From NCBI RefSeq assembly GCF_007752935.1, contig NZ_CP036319.1:6871155-6935154 (forward strand): a stretch of 64,000 nucleotides of DNA, in the 5' to 3' direction. The DNA comes from Crateriforma conspicua. GTDB lineage: Bacteria; Planctomycetota; Planctomycetia; Pirellulales; Pirellulaceae. Below, in pieces: positions 1 to 8,454 of the stretch. The notes under the pieces were generated by a model. The model ran no database searches, had not been told where the DNA came from, and saw only the letters and a list, made by a program, of their open reading frames with translations. Made by a program: the position numbers and the translations under genes. The first letter of the stretch is position 1. The number at the start of each line of letters is the position of its first letter.

Positions 1-1
1 T

Positions 2-433
2 GTCCATTCGGGGACCCTTGAAACTTCGCACTATCCCGAGGTGGCTCGGCAGGTGGTTCAGCAATTCCCGAACATCTCCAAGGTCGCCATCACGCTGCGT
101 GAAAGCCTATCGGCCACCCATAACAACTGGGGCGCGATGTTATACGACGCGGCCAATCAAGCCTCGTGCTTCTCGCCCTTGAATTCTGACGGGGATTACC
201 AGCCCTATCAAATCAAAAGCATCGTCGACCGCGTGGGCGGAGGAGACGCCTTTGCCGGTGGGCTGATCTTTGCATTGTCCACCAAAGAATTGTCACAACC
301 ACAAACGGCACTGAATTATGCCGTCGCCGCGTCATGTTTGAAGCACTCCATCAAGGGTGACTTCAACTACTCGACTCGCCAAGAGGTCGAGCGACTGATG
401 GGCGGTTCCGCTTCGGGTAGGGTCGTTCGTTGA
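2..433 (+). CDS. PfkB-family sugar kinase, probable 2-keto-3-deoxygluconate/galactonate kinase (3' part)
   Basis: The reading frame is open from base 2, so the gene begins left of the window and only its last ~143 codons are visible. They contain the PfkB C-terminal signature IVDRVGGGDAFAGGL (about bases 220-265). Its Asp, in GGGDAF, is the catalytic base of ribokinase-like kinases, and the Gly run forms the anion hole. Planctomycete and proteobacterial KDG kinases usually have this DRVGGGD version. The expected role is ATP-dependent phosphorylation of 2-keto-3-deoxygluconate or -galactonate in the cytoplasm, before the aldolase step. The downstream GH16, transporter and GH127 genes fit a galactan pathway, in which 3,6-anhydrogalactose is catabolised through 2-keto-3-deoxygalactonate. 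The PfkB call is firm; the exact substrate is inferred from context. Confidence 0.85.
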   Translation, partial: VHSGTLETSHYPEVARQVVQQFPNISKVAITLRESLSATHNNWGAMLYDAANQASCFSPLNSDGDYQPYQIKSIVDRVGGGDAFAGGLIFALSTKELSQPQTALNYAVAASCLKHSIKGDFNYSTRQEVERLMGGSASGRVVR

Positions 434-459
434 TCGAAAAAGAACTAAGAGGTAGCAAG

Positions 460-2190
460 ATGAAATACATTCCCTATTGTTTGGCGACGCTGGCGGTATT
501 GGCATGCATGCCCTCTTCCGTCGCGGAAGCGGAATCACCAACCGGCGGTGCTTCAAACGCCTCATCGCAGAAGCACCCTGCCCCGGCGTCGGACCCGGAC
601 AACGAAGGTGGCTGGGTGTTGAATCCCGACGTCAGTGATGAGTTTGACGGTGACCAGTTGGATCAGGACAAGTGGTTCGTCGAAGGCACCGATGGCGAGT
701 ACTACATCTGGAAGGGCCGCCCACCGTCCCAGTTTGCTCCGCACAACGTGTTGGTCGAAGACGGAAAGCTAAAAATCCGTAGCCAATGGGAACCGGAATT
801 CGAGTTCGCGAAAGAAGACTATGCCGACGGCGCGCACAACGACACCTACGGTGTTTGGGAAGGTCAACCGTTCCCAGTCACGACCGGCGGCGTGATCAGC
901 AACAAACGATTCTTGTATGGCTACATGGAAGCACGCACCAAGGCGGGAAATGCCTCGATGACCAGTTCGTTTTGGGCGATCGGCTACCAAAGCGAATTGG
1001 ACATCTATGAACAGATCGGAAATCCCGCGATCAAGACGGGCGATATCCAAGAAGACATGTGGAAAGCGTCCATACATGACTGGTCGCCTCCGGCAAAACG
1101 CCCGACACGCCGTTTCGGCCTGAAAACCAAACTGCCGTTTCGGGTGGCAGACGATTTTCATGTCTATGGTGCCGAATGGGGCGAAGACTATTTGAAGCTG
1201 TACCTTGATGGCGAATTGATTTGGGAAACAACACGCGAGCGTGAAGGCAAAAGCTGGGTGCTGAACAACCCGCTGGAAATCTGGTTTGATTCGGAAATCT
1301 TCACTTGGCTTGGAATGCCCACCGAGGAAGGGCTGCCGATGGACTATGAAATTGACTACGTCAGGGTCTGGCAGAAACCTTCAAAACACCTACTTGCACG
1401 GCAGTTCTTTGGTTTTGAAGGGCCGATCCTGTTCCAAGACAATCCGAAGCCAAACATGCTGGTGCCCGAGAGCAGCGAGGTCAATCAGTACCAGCAGTTT
1501 TGGCAATTCGGCGAAGATGCACTCACGCGGTTTGCGATCACCAAAGACCAAGCGGTACAGGGAATCAAAAGCCTACGCTTCGATCCGAACGGCTTGAACG
1601 TCCATGTTTCAGCGGTGACTCCCCCGGCCGCGGTCCAGATTTCTGACGGCCAGTTTGATTTGTCCTTGTCGGTCTATTTGGAAAAAGACTGTGGATTGCA
1701 ATCGCTGAATGTCAGCCTCTCTGACCCAGAAGTCATCTTGGACGGCTTCGATCTGAAAGACGTCCCGAAAGAACAATGGGTGAAGATGACCAAGACCTTC
1801 CAACGCGATCAAGCATCAGGCGATAGTGACCGATTGCGTCTGCGTTTCATGAAAGATCAGGTGGAACCGGGCGAAGGGATGATCTACATCGACGACATCT
1901 CCATATCCGCTCATGATCCATCAGCTTCCGCACCGGCGATGAGTGTCATTCAAGGGAAGACCGTGAAGAAGTCGCCCAATGACATGACGCTGCAGGAGTT
2001 TGTCGACATGGAAAAGGCAAAGTGGCAAGAGAACGGATGGCCGTGGAACCAGCAGGCGGTTGAAGCCAATTTCAAAGAAATGGATGTCGACCAAAACGGC
2101 TTGGCGTCGGGCCAGGAACGTCAAACGTGGTTCGCCAAACGAGCCGCGGAAGTGGCCAAGGAAAAAGCGACAAAACCCCAGTCGCCGTGA
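460..2190 (+). CDS. Secreted GH16 family glycosidase with C-terminal EF-hand (agarase/carrageenase-like)
   Basis: The frame is open from a TTG at 430 that overlaps the previous stop. The ATG at 460 is preferred because AAGAGGT lies just upstream and the protein then starts with a normal signal peptide (MKYIPYCLATLAVLACMPSS, 576 aa in all). An LAC tripeptide makes a lipoprotein anchor possible. Residues ~45-315 form a GH16 domain with the catalytic motif ELDIYEQIG: E179 nucleophile, D181, E184 acid/base (the ExDxxE, beta-bulge form). Residues ~320-490 look like a beta-sandwich, CBM-like domain. Near residue 543 is the EF-hand loop DVDQNGLASGQE. GH16 enzymes cleave beta-1,3/1,4 glucans or galactans in retaining mode. 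The N-terminal DEFDG...LDQDKW and the neighbouring GH127 and KDG kinase favour an algal galactan, but the sequence alone does not fix the substrate. Confidence 0.88.
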   Translation: MKYIPYCLATLAVLACMPSSVAEAESPTGGASNASSQKHPAPASDPDNEGGWVLNPDVSDEFDGDQLDQDKWFVEGTDGEYYIWKGRPPSQFAPHNVLVEDGKLKIRSQWEPEFEFAKEDYADGAHNDTYGVWEGQPFPVTTGGVISNKRFLYGYMEARTKAGNASMTSSFWAIGYQSELDIYEQIGNPAIKTGDIQEDMWKASIHDWSPPAKRPTRRFGLKTKLPFRVADDFHVYGAEWGEDYLKLYLDGELIWETTREREGKSWVLNNPLEIWFDSEIFTWLGMPTEEGLPMDYEIDYVRVWQKPSKHLLARQFFGFEGPILFQDNPKPNMLVPESSEVNQYQQFWQFGEDALTRFAITKDQAVQGIKSLRFDPNGLNVHVSAVTPPAAVQISDGQFDLSLSVYLEKDCGLQSLNVSLSDPEVILDGFDLKDVPKEQWVKMTKTFQRDQASGDSDRLRLRFMKDQVEPGEGMIYIDDISISAHDPSASAPAMSVIQGKTVKKSPNDMTLQEFVDMEKAKWQENGWPWNQQAVEANFKEMDVDQNGLASGQERQTWFAKRAAEVAKEKATKPQSP

Positions 2191-2202
2191 AGTGATGCTC
2201 TG

Positions 2203-2282
2203 CGTCGCAAATGTGCGACGGCAAGCCGACAATTCAATGGCCATTGCCGCGTTTGCTCTGCTGGTGGCGTTTCAGCGCCACC
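2203..2282 (+). other. Two hairpins in the GH16-transporter intergenic gap
   Basis: The 215-bp gap between the GH16 stop and the transporter start holds two perfect hairpins. At 2203-2220, CGTCGCA pairs with TGCGACG around AATG. At 2263-2282, GGTGGCG pairs with CGCCACC around a 6-nt loop. Neither is followed by a T-run, so they are not clear intrinsic terminators. They could be 3'-end stabilisers or attenuation structures that set different expression for the enzyme and transporter genes. Confidence 0.4.
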
Positions 2283-2405
2283 CTGAGGCCGTGTCGGATC
2301 TGTCGGAAACTCTCGCGACGAAACGACTGATTGGGGCGCCGAAACACTCGGCAAGCTCCGTTACGAAACGATTGGGCTGTGATCAAACACAAGGCGAAGC
2401 CACTC

Positions 2406-3983
2406 ATGAAATCATTCGAACGCAACGCACTGATCTTCTCGACGATCGTCGCCATGGGTGGCTTTCTATTTGGTCTCGACGCGGCGTTGATCGCGGGAAC
2501 CGTCGATTCGATCACCCAGCAGTTTTCACTCGACTCGCTTCAACTGGGAAACGCGGTGAGCGCCCCTGCCCTGGGCGTATTGATCGCGTTGCCTTTTGCT
2601 GGGTGGATCTGCAACCAGTTCGGGCGCAAGAAGGCGATCTTACTGATTGCCATCTTGTATCTGATCTCCGCCGTCTGTTCCGCATACGCGGTCAACTATG
2701 AAATGCTGGTGGCCGCTCGGTTCTTGGGGGGACTGGCATTCAGTTCGATCTCACTGGCATCCATGTACATCGGGGAAATCGCGCCGCCGAAGCTGCGTGG
2801 CAAACTGGTTTCCATGACACAGATCAATATCGTTATCGGTCTCTCGGGTGCCTACTTCATCAATTATCTCATCCACTATTGGGCCACGTCCGGCACTGGA
2901 ATTGCGGGAACACTGGGAATCGATGAAGCCAACATGTGGCGTTGGATGCTGGGATCGGAGATCCCTGTCGCCATTGTTTGGTTCTTCTTGCTGCTGATCA
3001 TTCCCGAAAGCCCTGCTTGGTACGTTTCAAGGCAACGCGACGAAGAGGCTGCTAAGACCCTCCGAAAACTCCTGCCCGCGGACGAAGTGACGGCTCATTT
3101 AGCCGAGATGAAACAGAGCCTTCAGCTTGGTGCGACCAGCCGATCGATGGGTGCGCAACTTCGAGAGATATTCAGCCGTCCGATGCGATTGACATTCATC
3201 ATCGCGTTGACGATCGCAATCGCCCAACAGGCGACCGGCATCAATGCGATCTTGTTCTACGCACAAACCGTTTTTAAACAGCTAGGCGGAGGAACCGACG
3301 CCGCGTTCGTGCAGGCCATCTGGGTCGGATTGACCGGTATCGTGTTCACGGTCCTGGGATTGCTTTTGGTCGACAAGCTTGGGCGGCGACCGTTGATCAT
3401 CGGGGGCATGGTGTGGATCATCGCCAGCTTGGGAATCTGCGCCTATGGATTCCACGAAGCCCGATACACATTGCCGGCGGATGCAGTGGCGGAACTAGAG
3501 GATTTTTCCGATCCGCAACGTTTGGATCCGCTTGTTGATCAAGGATTTCCAAGCGACATCGCGTTCAAAAACGCGGTCAAGGACGCGATCGGCCCGGATG
3601 ATGCCCGCAAGTTTCAAGGGGCGTTGTTGGAACGATCGATCAAGATGCCGGCGACCCTGGTCTTGATCGGCATCCTTAGTTTCATTGCGGCCTTTCATTT
3701 CTCGGTGGGTCCAGTCATGTGGGTGCTCTTTTCCGAGATTTTCCCAATCTCGGTACGCAGCATTGCGATTCCGCTGTTCACCATCGTGACAAGCCTAACC
3801 AACTATATCGTTCAGAAGTTCTTCCCCTGGCAATTGGAAACCATGGGAATGACATCAATATTTCTTTTCTATGCCGGCACCGTTTTGGTCGGCCTGGTCA
3901 TCCTTTTCTTCACGCTGGTCGAAACGAAGAACATGAGCATTGAAGAAATCGAGCGTACACTCCGTCCGGAGGCCCAGTCATGA
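2406..3983 (+). CDS. MFS sugar porter (sugar:H+ symporter family)
   Basis: The ATG at 2406 is taken as the start because the 25 upstream in-frame codons are charged and the membrane protein begins MKSFERN followed by TM1 (IFSTIVAMGGFLFGLDAALI). It is 525 aa with 12 predicted membrane segments. Sugar-porter landmarks are all present: GRKKA between TM2 and TM3, PESPAW before the cytoplasmic loop, QQATGINAILFYA in TM7, DKLGRRPL between TM8 and TM9, and a C-terminal VETK in place of PETK. The ~65-residue extracytoplasmic insertion between TM9 and TM10 (about residues 355-420) is longer than in E. coli XylE. The gene overlaps the next by 4 nt (ATGA), indicating translational coupling to the GH127 gene. 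Likely role: proton-driven uptake of a mono- or disaccharide released by the GH16/GH127 pair. Confidence 0.9.
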   Translation: MKSFERNALIFSTIVAMGGFLFGLDAALIAGTVDSITQQFSLDSLQLGNAVSAPALGVLIALPFAGWICNQFGRKKAILLIAILYLISAVCSAYAVNYEMLVAARFLGGLAFSSISLASMYIGEIAPPKLRGKLVSMTQINIVIGLSGAYFINYLIHYWATSGTGIAGTLGIDEANMWRWMLGSEIPVAIVWFFLLLIIPESPAWYVSRQRDEEAAKTLRKLLPADEVTAHLAEMKQSLQLGATSRSMGAQLREIFSRPMRLTFIIALTIAIAQQATGINAILFYAQTVFKQLGGGTDAAFVQAIWVGLTGIVFTVLGLLLVDKLGRRPLIIGGMVWIIASLGICAYGFHEARYTLPADAVAELEDFSDPQRLDPLVDQGFPSDIAFKNAVKDAIGPDDARKFQGALLERSIKMPATLVLIGILSFIAAFHFSVGPVMWVLFSEIFPISVRSIAIPLFTIVTSLTNYIVQKFFPWQLETMGMTSIFLFYAGTVLVGLVILFFTLVETKNMSIEEIERTLRPEAQS

Positions 3984-5944
3984 TCGACACCACCAACAGC
4001 CCGCATGTCAAGTTCCGCAGCATTCCCATTGGGGACTGTCGATGGACCGAAGGGTTCTGGGCGGACAAGTTCCAGCAGTGCCAGGACGTTATGATCCCGT
4101 ACATGGGATCGCTGCTTAAAGGCGACATCGGCCATGGTCTGAACAACTTTAAAATCGCCGCCGGAATGATAGAAGGCAAACATCAGGGATTAGCCTGGCA
4201 TGATGGGGATTTCTTTAAGTGGATGGAGGCCGCCGTCTACGTCTATTCGATCAATGGCGACCCATCGATTCTCGACGAACTTGACGAGATTCTGGAAATT
4301 GTCGCTAGGGTGCAGGAAGACGATGGTTATCTGCATACTCAAATCCAGATTGAGAACATTGGCCACTTTTCCAATCGCAAATATCACGAAATGTATAATT
4401 GCGGGCACTTATACACGAGTGCTTGCGTGCACCATCGAGTGACCGGCAAACGCAATTTCTTGGACATTGCGATCAAAAATGCCGACCTGCTCTACAAGTT
4501 GTTCCAGCCACGTCCCAAAGAACTCTGCCGCTTCGGTTTCAACCAATCCCAGATCATGGGACTGGTCGAACTGTATCGAACGACGCAAGACAAACGCTAC
4601 TTGGAACTCGCCGAGATCTTTATCAACAACCGTGGGCAGTCGGAAGTCGTCGACGACCCCAGCACCGAAGGCTATCCCATTGGAGACATGGTTCAGGAAC
4701 GTGTCCCGCTACGAGAGGAAACCGAGGCCGTCGGGCACGCGGTGCTGGCACTGTACTATTATGCCGGCGCAGCCGACGTGTTTGCCGAAACGGGCGAAAA
4801 GGCGCTGATCGATGCGCTCGACCGTCTGTGGCACAACGTCTGTGAACAGAAGATGTATGTCACCGGTGCCGTGGGACAAGCTCATTTCGGCGCGTCGACG
4901 CGACGCGACAAAATCGAAGAGGGCTTTTTGGATGCCTATTTAATGCCGATGGCAACCGCGTATAACGAAACGTGCGCGAACATTGCCAACGCGATGTTCA
5001 ATTTCCGTTTGTTGGGCATCCATGGCCAATCGAAGTATGCCGACATCATGGAACTGGTGGCGATGAACAGTGCCCTGGTCGGCATCGGCCTGGGCGGCAA
5101 GGACTACTTTTACGCCAATCCACTACGACTCAATCGCGGCCAGAGGGAATATCAGGATCATCGCGATTGCACAGAAAGCCCGATCCGCGAGCCGTACATC
5201 GAGTGCTTTTGCTGCCCGCCCAACCTGGTTCGCACGATTGCCAAACTTTCCAACTGGGCTTACAGCCTGACGGACAGCGGTGTGGCGGTGAACCTGTTTG
5301 GTGGCAACCGCCTGGAGACGAAGTTAACCGATGGATCGGATTTCACGCTGATCCAACGGTCGGCCTACCCCTTCGAAGGTGCAGTCCGATTCACCGTTGA
5401 GAAGTGTCGGCAGACGCCCATCGAGATCTTGCTTCGCATTCCGGATTGGGCTGACGGTGCAGAACTGTTGGTCAACGGAGGTCGCATGGACATCAATGTC
5501 GAACCAGGTTCCTTCGCCAGAATCGAGCGATCGTGGCAATCAGGTGACACGATCGAGCTAAATCTGCCGATGGATGTAACCCTGATGAAGGGGCATCCGC
5601 TGATCGAAGAAGTTCGAAACCAAGCGGCAATCAAGGTGGGACCACTGGTGTATTGCTTGGAATCACCGGACCTTCCCGACGATGTCCGCACGCTGGATGT
5701 GCATTTACCGTCGGACATTGAATTGAAAAAGGAAAGTGATCCGGCACTACTGGACGGGATCACCACCCTCAGCGGCGAGGTCTTGGTGCGAAGCGAACAA
5801 CGCCAGCAGATGTACGGACGACTGCACGACGGCCAACCGTGGCGAACGATCCAGACGCGTTTCGTGCCCTACTTCGCCTGGTCCAATCGTGGTGAGGCCG
5901 AAATGACCGTCTTCCTGCCGATTGTATGGAGCCAACGGACATAG
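3980..5944 (+). CDS. GH127-like glycosidase (DUF1680; beta-L-arabinofuranosidase or 3,6-anhydrogalactosidase type)
   Basis: The 654-aa protein has the size and layout of GH127 enzymes: an (alpha/alpha)6 barrel followed by beta-sandwich domains. The unusual zinc/cysteine active site is visible. NETC (E330, C332) and CFCCPPN (C411, C412) correspond to the Glu, Cys, Cys, Cys zinc ligands of HypBA1, whose first Cys of the CC pair is the nucleophile. No signal peptide is seen, so it is probably cytoplasmic and acts on imported oligosaccharides; the ATGA overlap with the transporter gene agrees. Characterised GH127 members include beta-L-arabinofuranosidases and also alpha-1,3-(3,6-anhydro)-D-galactosidases of carrageenan degraders. 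The neighbours favour the second activity, but that is inference. Confidence 0.88.
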   Translation: MIDTTNSPHVKFRSIPIGDCRWTEGFWADKFQQCQDVMIPYMGSLLKGDIGHGLNNFKIAAGMIEGKHQGLAWHDGDFFKWMEAAVYVYSINGDPSILDELDEILEIVARVQEDDGYLHTQIQIENIGHFSNRKYHEMYNCGHLYTSACVHHRVTGKRNFLDIAIKNADLLYKLFQPRPKELCRFGFNQSQIMGLVELYRTTQDKRYLELAEIFINNRGQSEVVDDPSTEGYPIGDMVQERVPLREETEAVGHAVLALYYYAGAADVFAETGEKALIDALDRLWHNVCEQKMYVTGAVGQAHFGASTRRDKIEEGFLDAYLMPMATAYNETCANIANAMFNFRLLGIHGQSKYADIMELVAMNSALVGIGLGGKDYFYANPLRLNRGQREYQDHRDCTESPIREPYIECFCCPPNLVRTIAKLSNWAYSLTDSGVAVNLFGGNRLETKLTDGSDFTLIQRSAYPFEGAVRFTVEKCRQTPIEILLRIPDWADGAELLVNGGRMDINVEPGSFARIERSWQSGDTIELNLPMDVTLMKGHPLIEEVRNQAAIKVGPLVYCLESPDLPDDVRTLDVHLPSDIELKKESDPALLDGITTLSGEVLVRSEQRQQMYGRLHDGQPWRTIQTRFVPYFAWSNRGEAEMTVFLPIVWSQRT

Positions 5945-6200
5945 GAATCTGCCGACCAACATGCAAGCTTGGACAGCCATCGCGTAATGTTGCCCAATCG
6001 GGTGCCAACTTCGATACCTGCCATCGGATTTCCCCAACTGGAACACGGTGTACAGCGTCTTTCGAAGACGACGATTGGATGGAACCAGGAGGCCAACCGT
6101 GACTTTGTCGCCAATTTATGGGCAATCTCAGAGACAGCGGGAGTCTACTAGAATTGGTGATGATCGCTTTTGATGCCAGACCTGGGGATTCCTCCCGCTT

Positions 6201-6734
6201 ATGAAACATGACCAGCCGGAAAACGTCGAGGAACAGTTCGTGCAGATGTTTGCCGGACATGAGCGCGACCTGCGCGCGTTTGTTCGGTCGATGGGGCTAG
6301 ACTGGGCCGCCGCCGACGACGTGATGCAGACGGTCAGCCTGGTGATGTGGCGTAAGTGGCATGAATATGATGTCGATTCGGACTTCATGAAATGGGCTCG
6401 GGTGATCACCCGATTCGAGGTGCTGAAGTACCGCCGCAAGATGGCCAGGGACCGGCATGTCTTCCGTGAAGATGTCATGTCGCTGCTGGCGGGCGTCGTT
6501 GAAGAGGTAGACGCCAGCAGTTCAAGCGATGAGTTTCGGGACGCGTTGCAGGCGTGCCTGAAAATGCTTCCGGAAAAATCAGGACACCTGATTCGAGCAG
6601 CCTACGCTGGAGACCGGACAATTCGCGAAGTCGCCGACGATGTCGGTCAATCCGCGACCGCGTTCTACAAGACGCTCAATCGGATACGCGAAAAGCTCCG
6701 CCAGTGCGTTCGGCAGCGTCTGAATGCGACGTAG
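6201..6734 (+). CDS. ECF-type RNA polymerase sigma factor (Rhodopirellula/Verrucomicrobium family)
   Basis: A 177-aa sigma-70 family protein with only regions 2 and 4. Region 2 is seen in RAFVRSMGLDWAAADDVMQ and FMKWARVITRFEVLKYRRK (residues ~24-95). Region 4 is the C-terminal HTH IREVADDVGQSATAFYKTLN (residues ~137-165). The length and the insertion-free linker match the planctomycete/verrucomicrobial ECF family. The next gene, 67 bp downstream, encodes a FecR-like membrane protein. That arrangement usually means sigma factor plus transmembrane regulator, controlling either these genes or the PSD1/sulfatase cluster that follows. A 256-bp gap separates it from the glycosidase genes, and I saw nothing recognisable there. 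Confidence 0.88.
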   Translation: MKHDQPENVEEQFVQMFAGHERDLRAFVRSMGLDWAAADDVMQTVSLVMWRKWHEYDVDSDFMKWARVITRFEVLKYRRKMARDRHVFREDVMSLLAGVVEEVDASSSSDEFRDALQACLKMLPEKSGHLIRAAYAGDRTIREVADDVGQSATAFYKTLNRIREKLRQCVRQRLNAT

Positions 6735-6801
6735 CAGCGGGCGCCAGAGATTTTGATGTTGTTTTTTCGGGCAATCTCCTGGCGATCGGGAGTCTGTCTG
6801 T

Positions 6802-8454
6802 ATGGACAATCATCGCCTGAACGAACTCACGCTGGCCCATCTCGATGGATGTATTTCGGACAGCGAATTTGCTGAGTTACAGCAATTGCTGGAATCAGAT
6901 GCCGATGCGCGTACCCGATATGTGGAAATGGCACGGCTTGACTCCGAGTTGCGGGAGTCCGGGGGAGCGTTTGACGAACCCGCGAGTGAAAAATCACCGC
7001 AGCTATCAACTTGGTCTCGTATGCCACGAGTCGCTCAGACGCTGGTCATTGCTGCCACCGTTCTGATTCTACTGGTACCGACGTGGATGATGGTTCGCCC
7101 CGACAGACCGGTTGGCAACCAAGTTGGGGGCACAACGAATGCAACTCCGTCAAAGCCTGTGCGTAGTGTCGCAGTCATCTCCGCCGAAGCGGATGCGGTG
7201 TGGACGGCAGAGGATGGAAAACGAATTGGCAAAGGTACGGCACTTGAACCCGGCATGCTGAATCTGGCGGAAGGCCTGGCTCAGATCGACTTTTTCAGCG
7301 GCGCCTCCATGACCCTGTCGGGTCCCACCGTGATTGAACTGAGGAGCAGGAATCTGGCTGTTTTGCATCGGGGACGTGTTCGGGCGAATGTCCCTCCTGC
7401 TGCTCGCGGCTTTGAAATTCAGACAGCAGATGTGCGACTCGAGGATCTCGGTACAAGCTTCGGAATCGTTGCGGGCGACAACGGTCAGTCGGATGTCGTT
7501 GTGTTTGACGGCGAAGTTCGGGCTGTTGACCGCGAGGCGGATGAACTTTCTCTTCTCGCCGGTGACACGGCTCACCTCGTCGAAGGTGGAGCGACAATGT
7601 CTTCAAGTCAAGAATTGGGGGAGTTTCCAGACATCCTGGCGATCATCGAACGGTCTAGCGACCTTGTCCAGTCTCGCTATGCCCGTTGGAAAGCGGCAGC
7701 AACCGACAGACGCAGCGACCCACGCCTGATCGCCTATTACGATTTTGAGAACCTGACAGACACTTCCCGCCGCTTGGCAAATCGCGCGGTCGCTGGCTCC
7801 GGCAGCGAACTGGATGGTGGCATTGTTGGTGCTCGGGTCGCCGATGGCAGGTGGCCCGGTAAACCGGCATTGGATTTTCGTGGTGAAGGCGACCGCGTAC
7901 GGTTCAACATCCCGGGCGAGTTCGACGCCATGACACTGTATGCGTGGGTTCGGATCGACGCTTTGGACAGGGACCTGAACTCCTTGTTTCTAACCGACCA
8001 CTTCGATCCCGGAGAAATCCATTGGCAACTGTCGGTGCATGGATCGTTGCATTTCGCGACCAGTCCTATTGGTGTTCCACCCGCGCCGGCCGGCTTTGAA
8101 GTTGCACCTAATGAACAGATTCAAGCCGAGAACCGTCGGTTCTGGTCAGAAAACTTTTGGGACGCCAGCCAGAGTGGGCATTGGTTTCTTCTGGCAACAA
8201 CGGTGGATCGCGCAAAGCAACCGAGTGTTGTTCACTACATCAATGGCCAACCCGTTGGATTCAATGGTGGAAGCAACATGGATCGACCGCTTCCAAAACT
8301 GCGAATCGGATATGCCGATCTCGGAAACTGGACGGATCCGATCTGGGCCAAGGCCATTCGTTCGCTGAATGGACGCATTGACGAGTTTGCCATCTACTCC
8401 GCCGCGCTTGAAGCGAATGAAATCCGCACCATATATATGCAGGGCAGACCATGA
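6802..8454 (+). CDS. FecR-domain transmembrane protein with C-terminal LamG domain (putative anti-sigma partner)
   Basis: A 550-aa protein. Residues 1-60 are a short cytoplasmic helical part (NELTLAHLDGCISDSEFAEL) typical of planctomycete FecR proteins. One membrane span follows near residues 74-94 (LVIAATVLILLVPTWMMV). Residues ~125-250 form a FecR domain (IDFFSGASMTLSGPTVIELR, RGFEIQTADVRLEDLGTSFG). Residues ~320-548 are a LamG/concanavalin-like domain (FRGEGDRVRFNIPGEFDAMT, LRIGYADLGNWTDP) that probably binds carbohydrate outside the membrane. It follows the ECF sigma gene and its stop overlaps the next start (ATGA). Plausible role: sensing a glycan and releasing or activating the sigma factor. 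Confidence 0.85.
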   Translation: MDNHRLNELTLAHLDGCISDSEFAELQQLLESDADARTRYVEMARLDSELRESGGAFDEPASEKSPQLSTWSRMPRVAQTLVIAATVLILLVPTWMMVRPDRPVGNQVGGTTNATPSKPVRSVAVISAEADAVWTAEDGKRIGKGTALEPGMLNLAEGLAQIDFFSGASMTLSGPTVIELRSRNLAVLHRGRVRANVPPAARGFEIQTADVRLEDLGTSFGIVAGDNGQSDVVVFDGEVRAVDREADELSLLAGDTAHLVEGGATMSSSQELGEFPDILAIIERSSDLVQSRYARWKAAATDRRSDPRLIAYYDFENLTDTSRRLANRAVAGSGSELDGGIVGARVADGRWPGKPALDFRGEGDRVRFNIPGEFDAMTLYAWVRIDALDRDLNSLFLTDHFDPGEIHWQLSVHGSLHFATSPIGVPPAPAGFEVAPNEQIQAENRRFWSENFWDASQSGHWFLLATTVDRAKQPSVVHYINGQPVGFNGGSNMDRPLPKLRIGYADLGNWTDPIWAKAIRSLNGRIDEFAIYSAALEANEIRTIYMQGRP

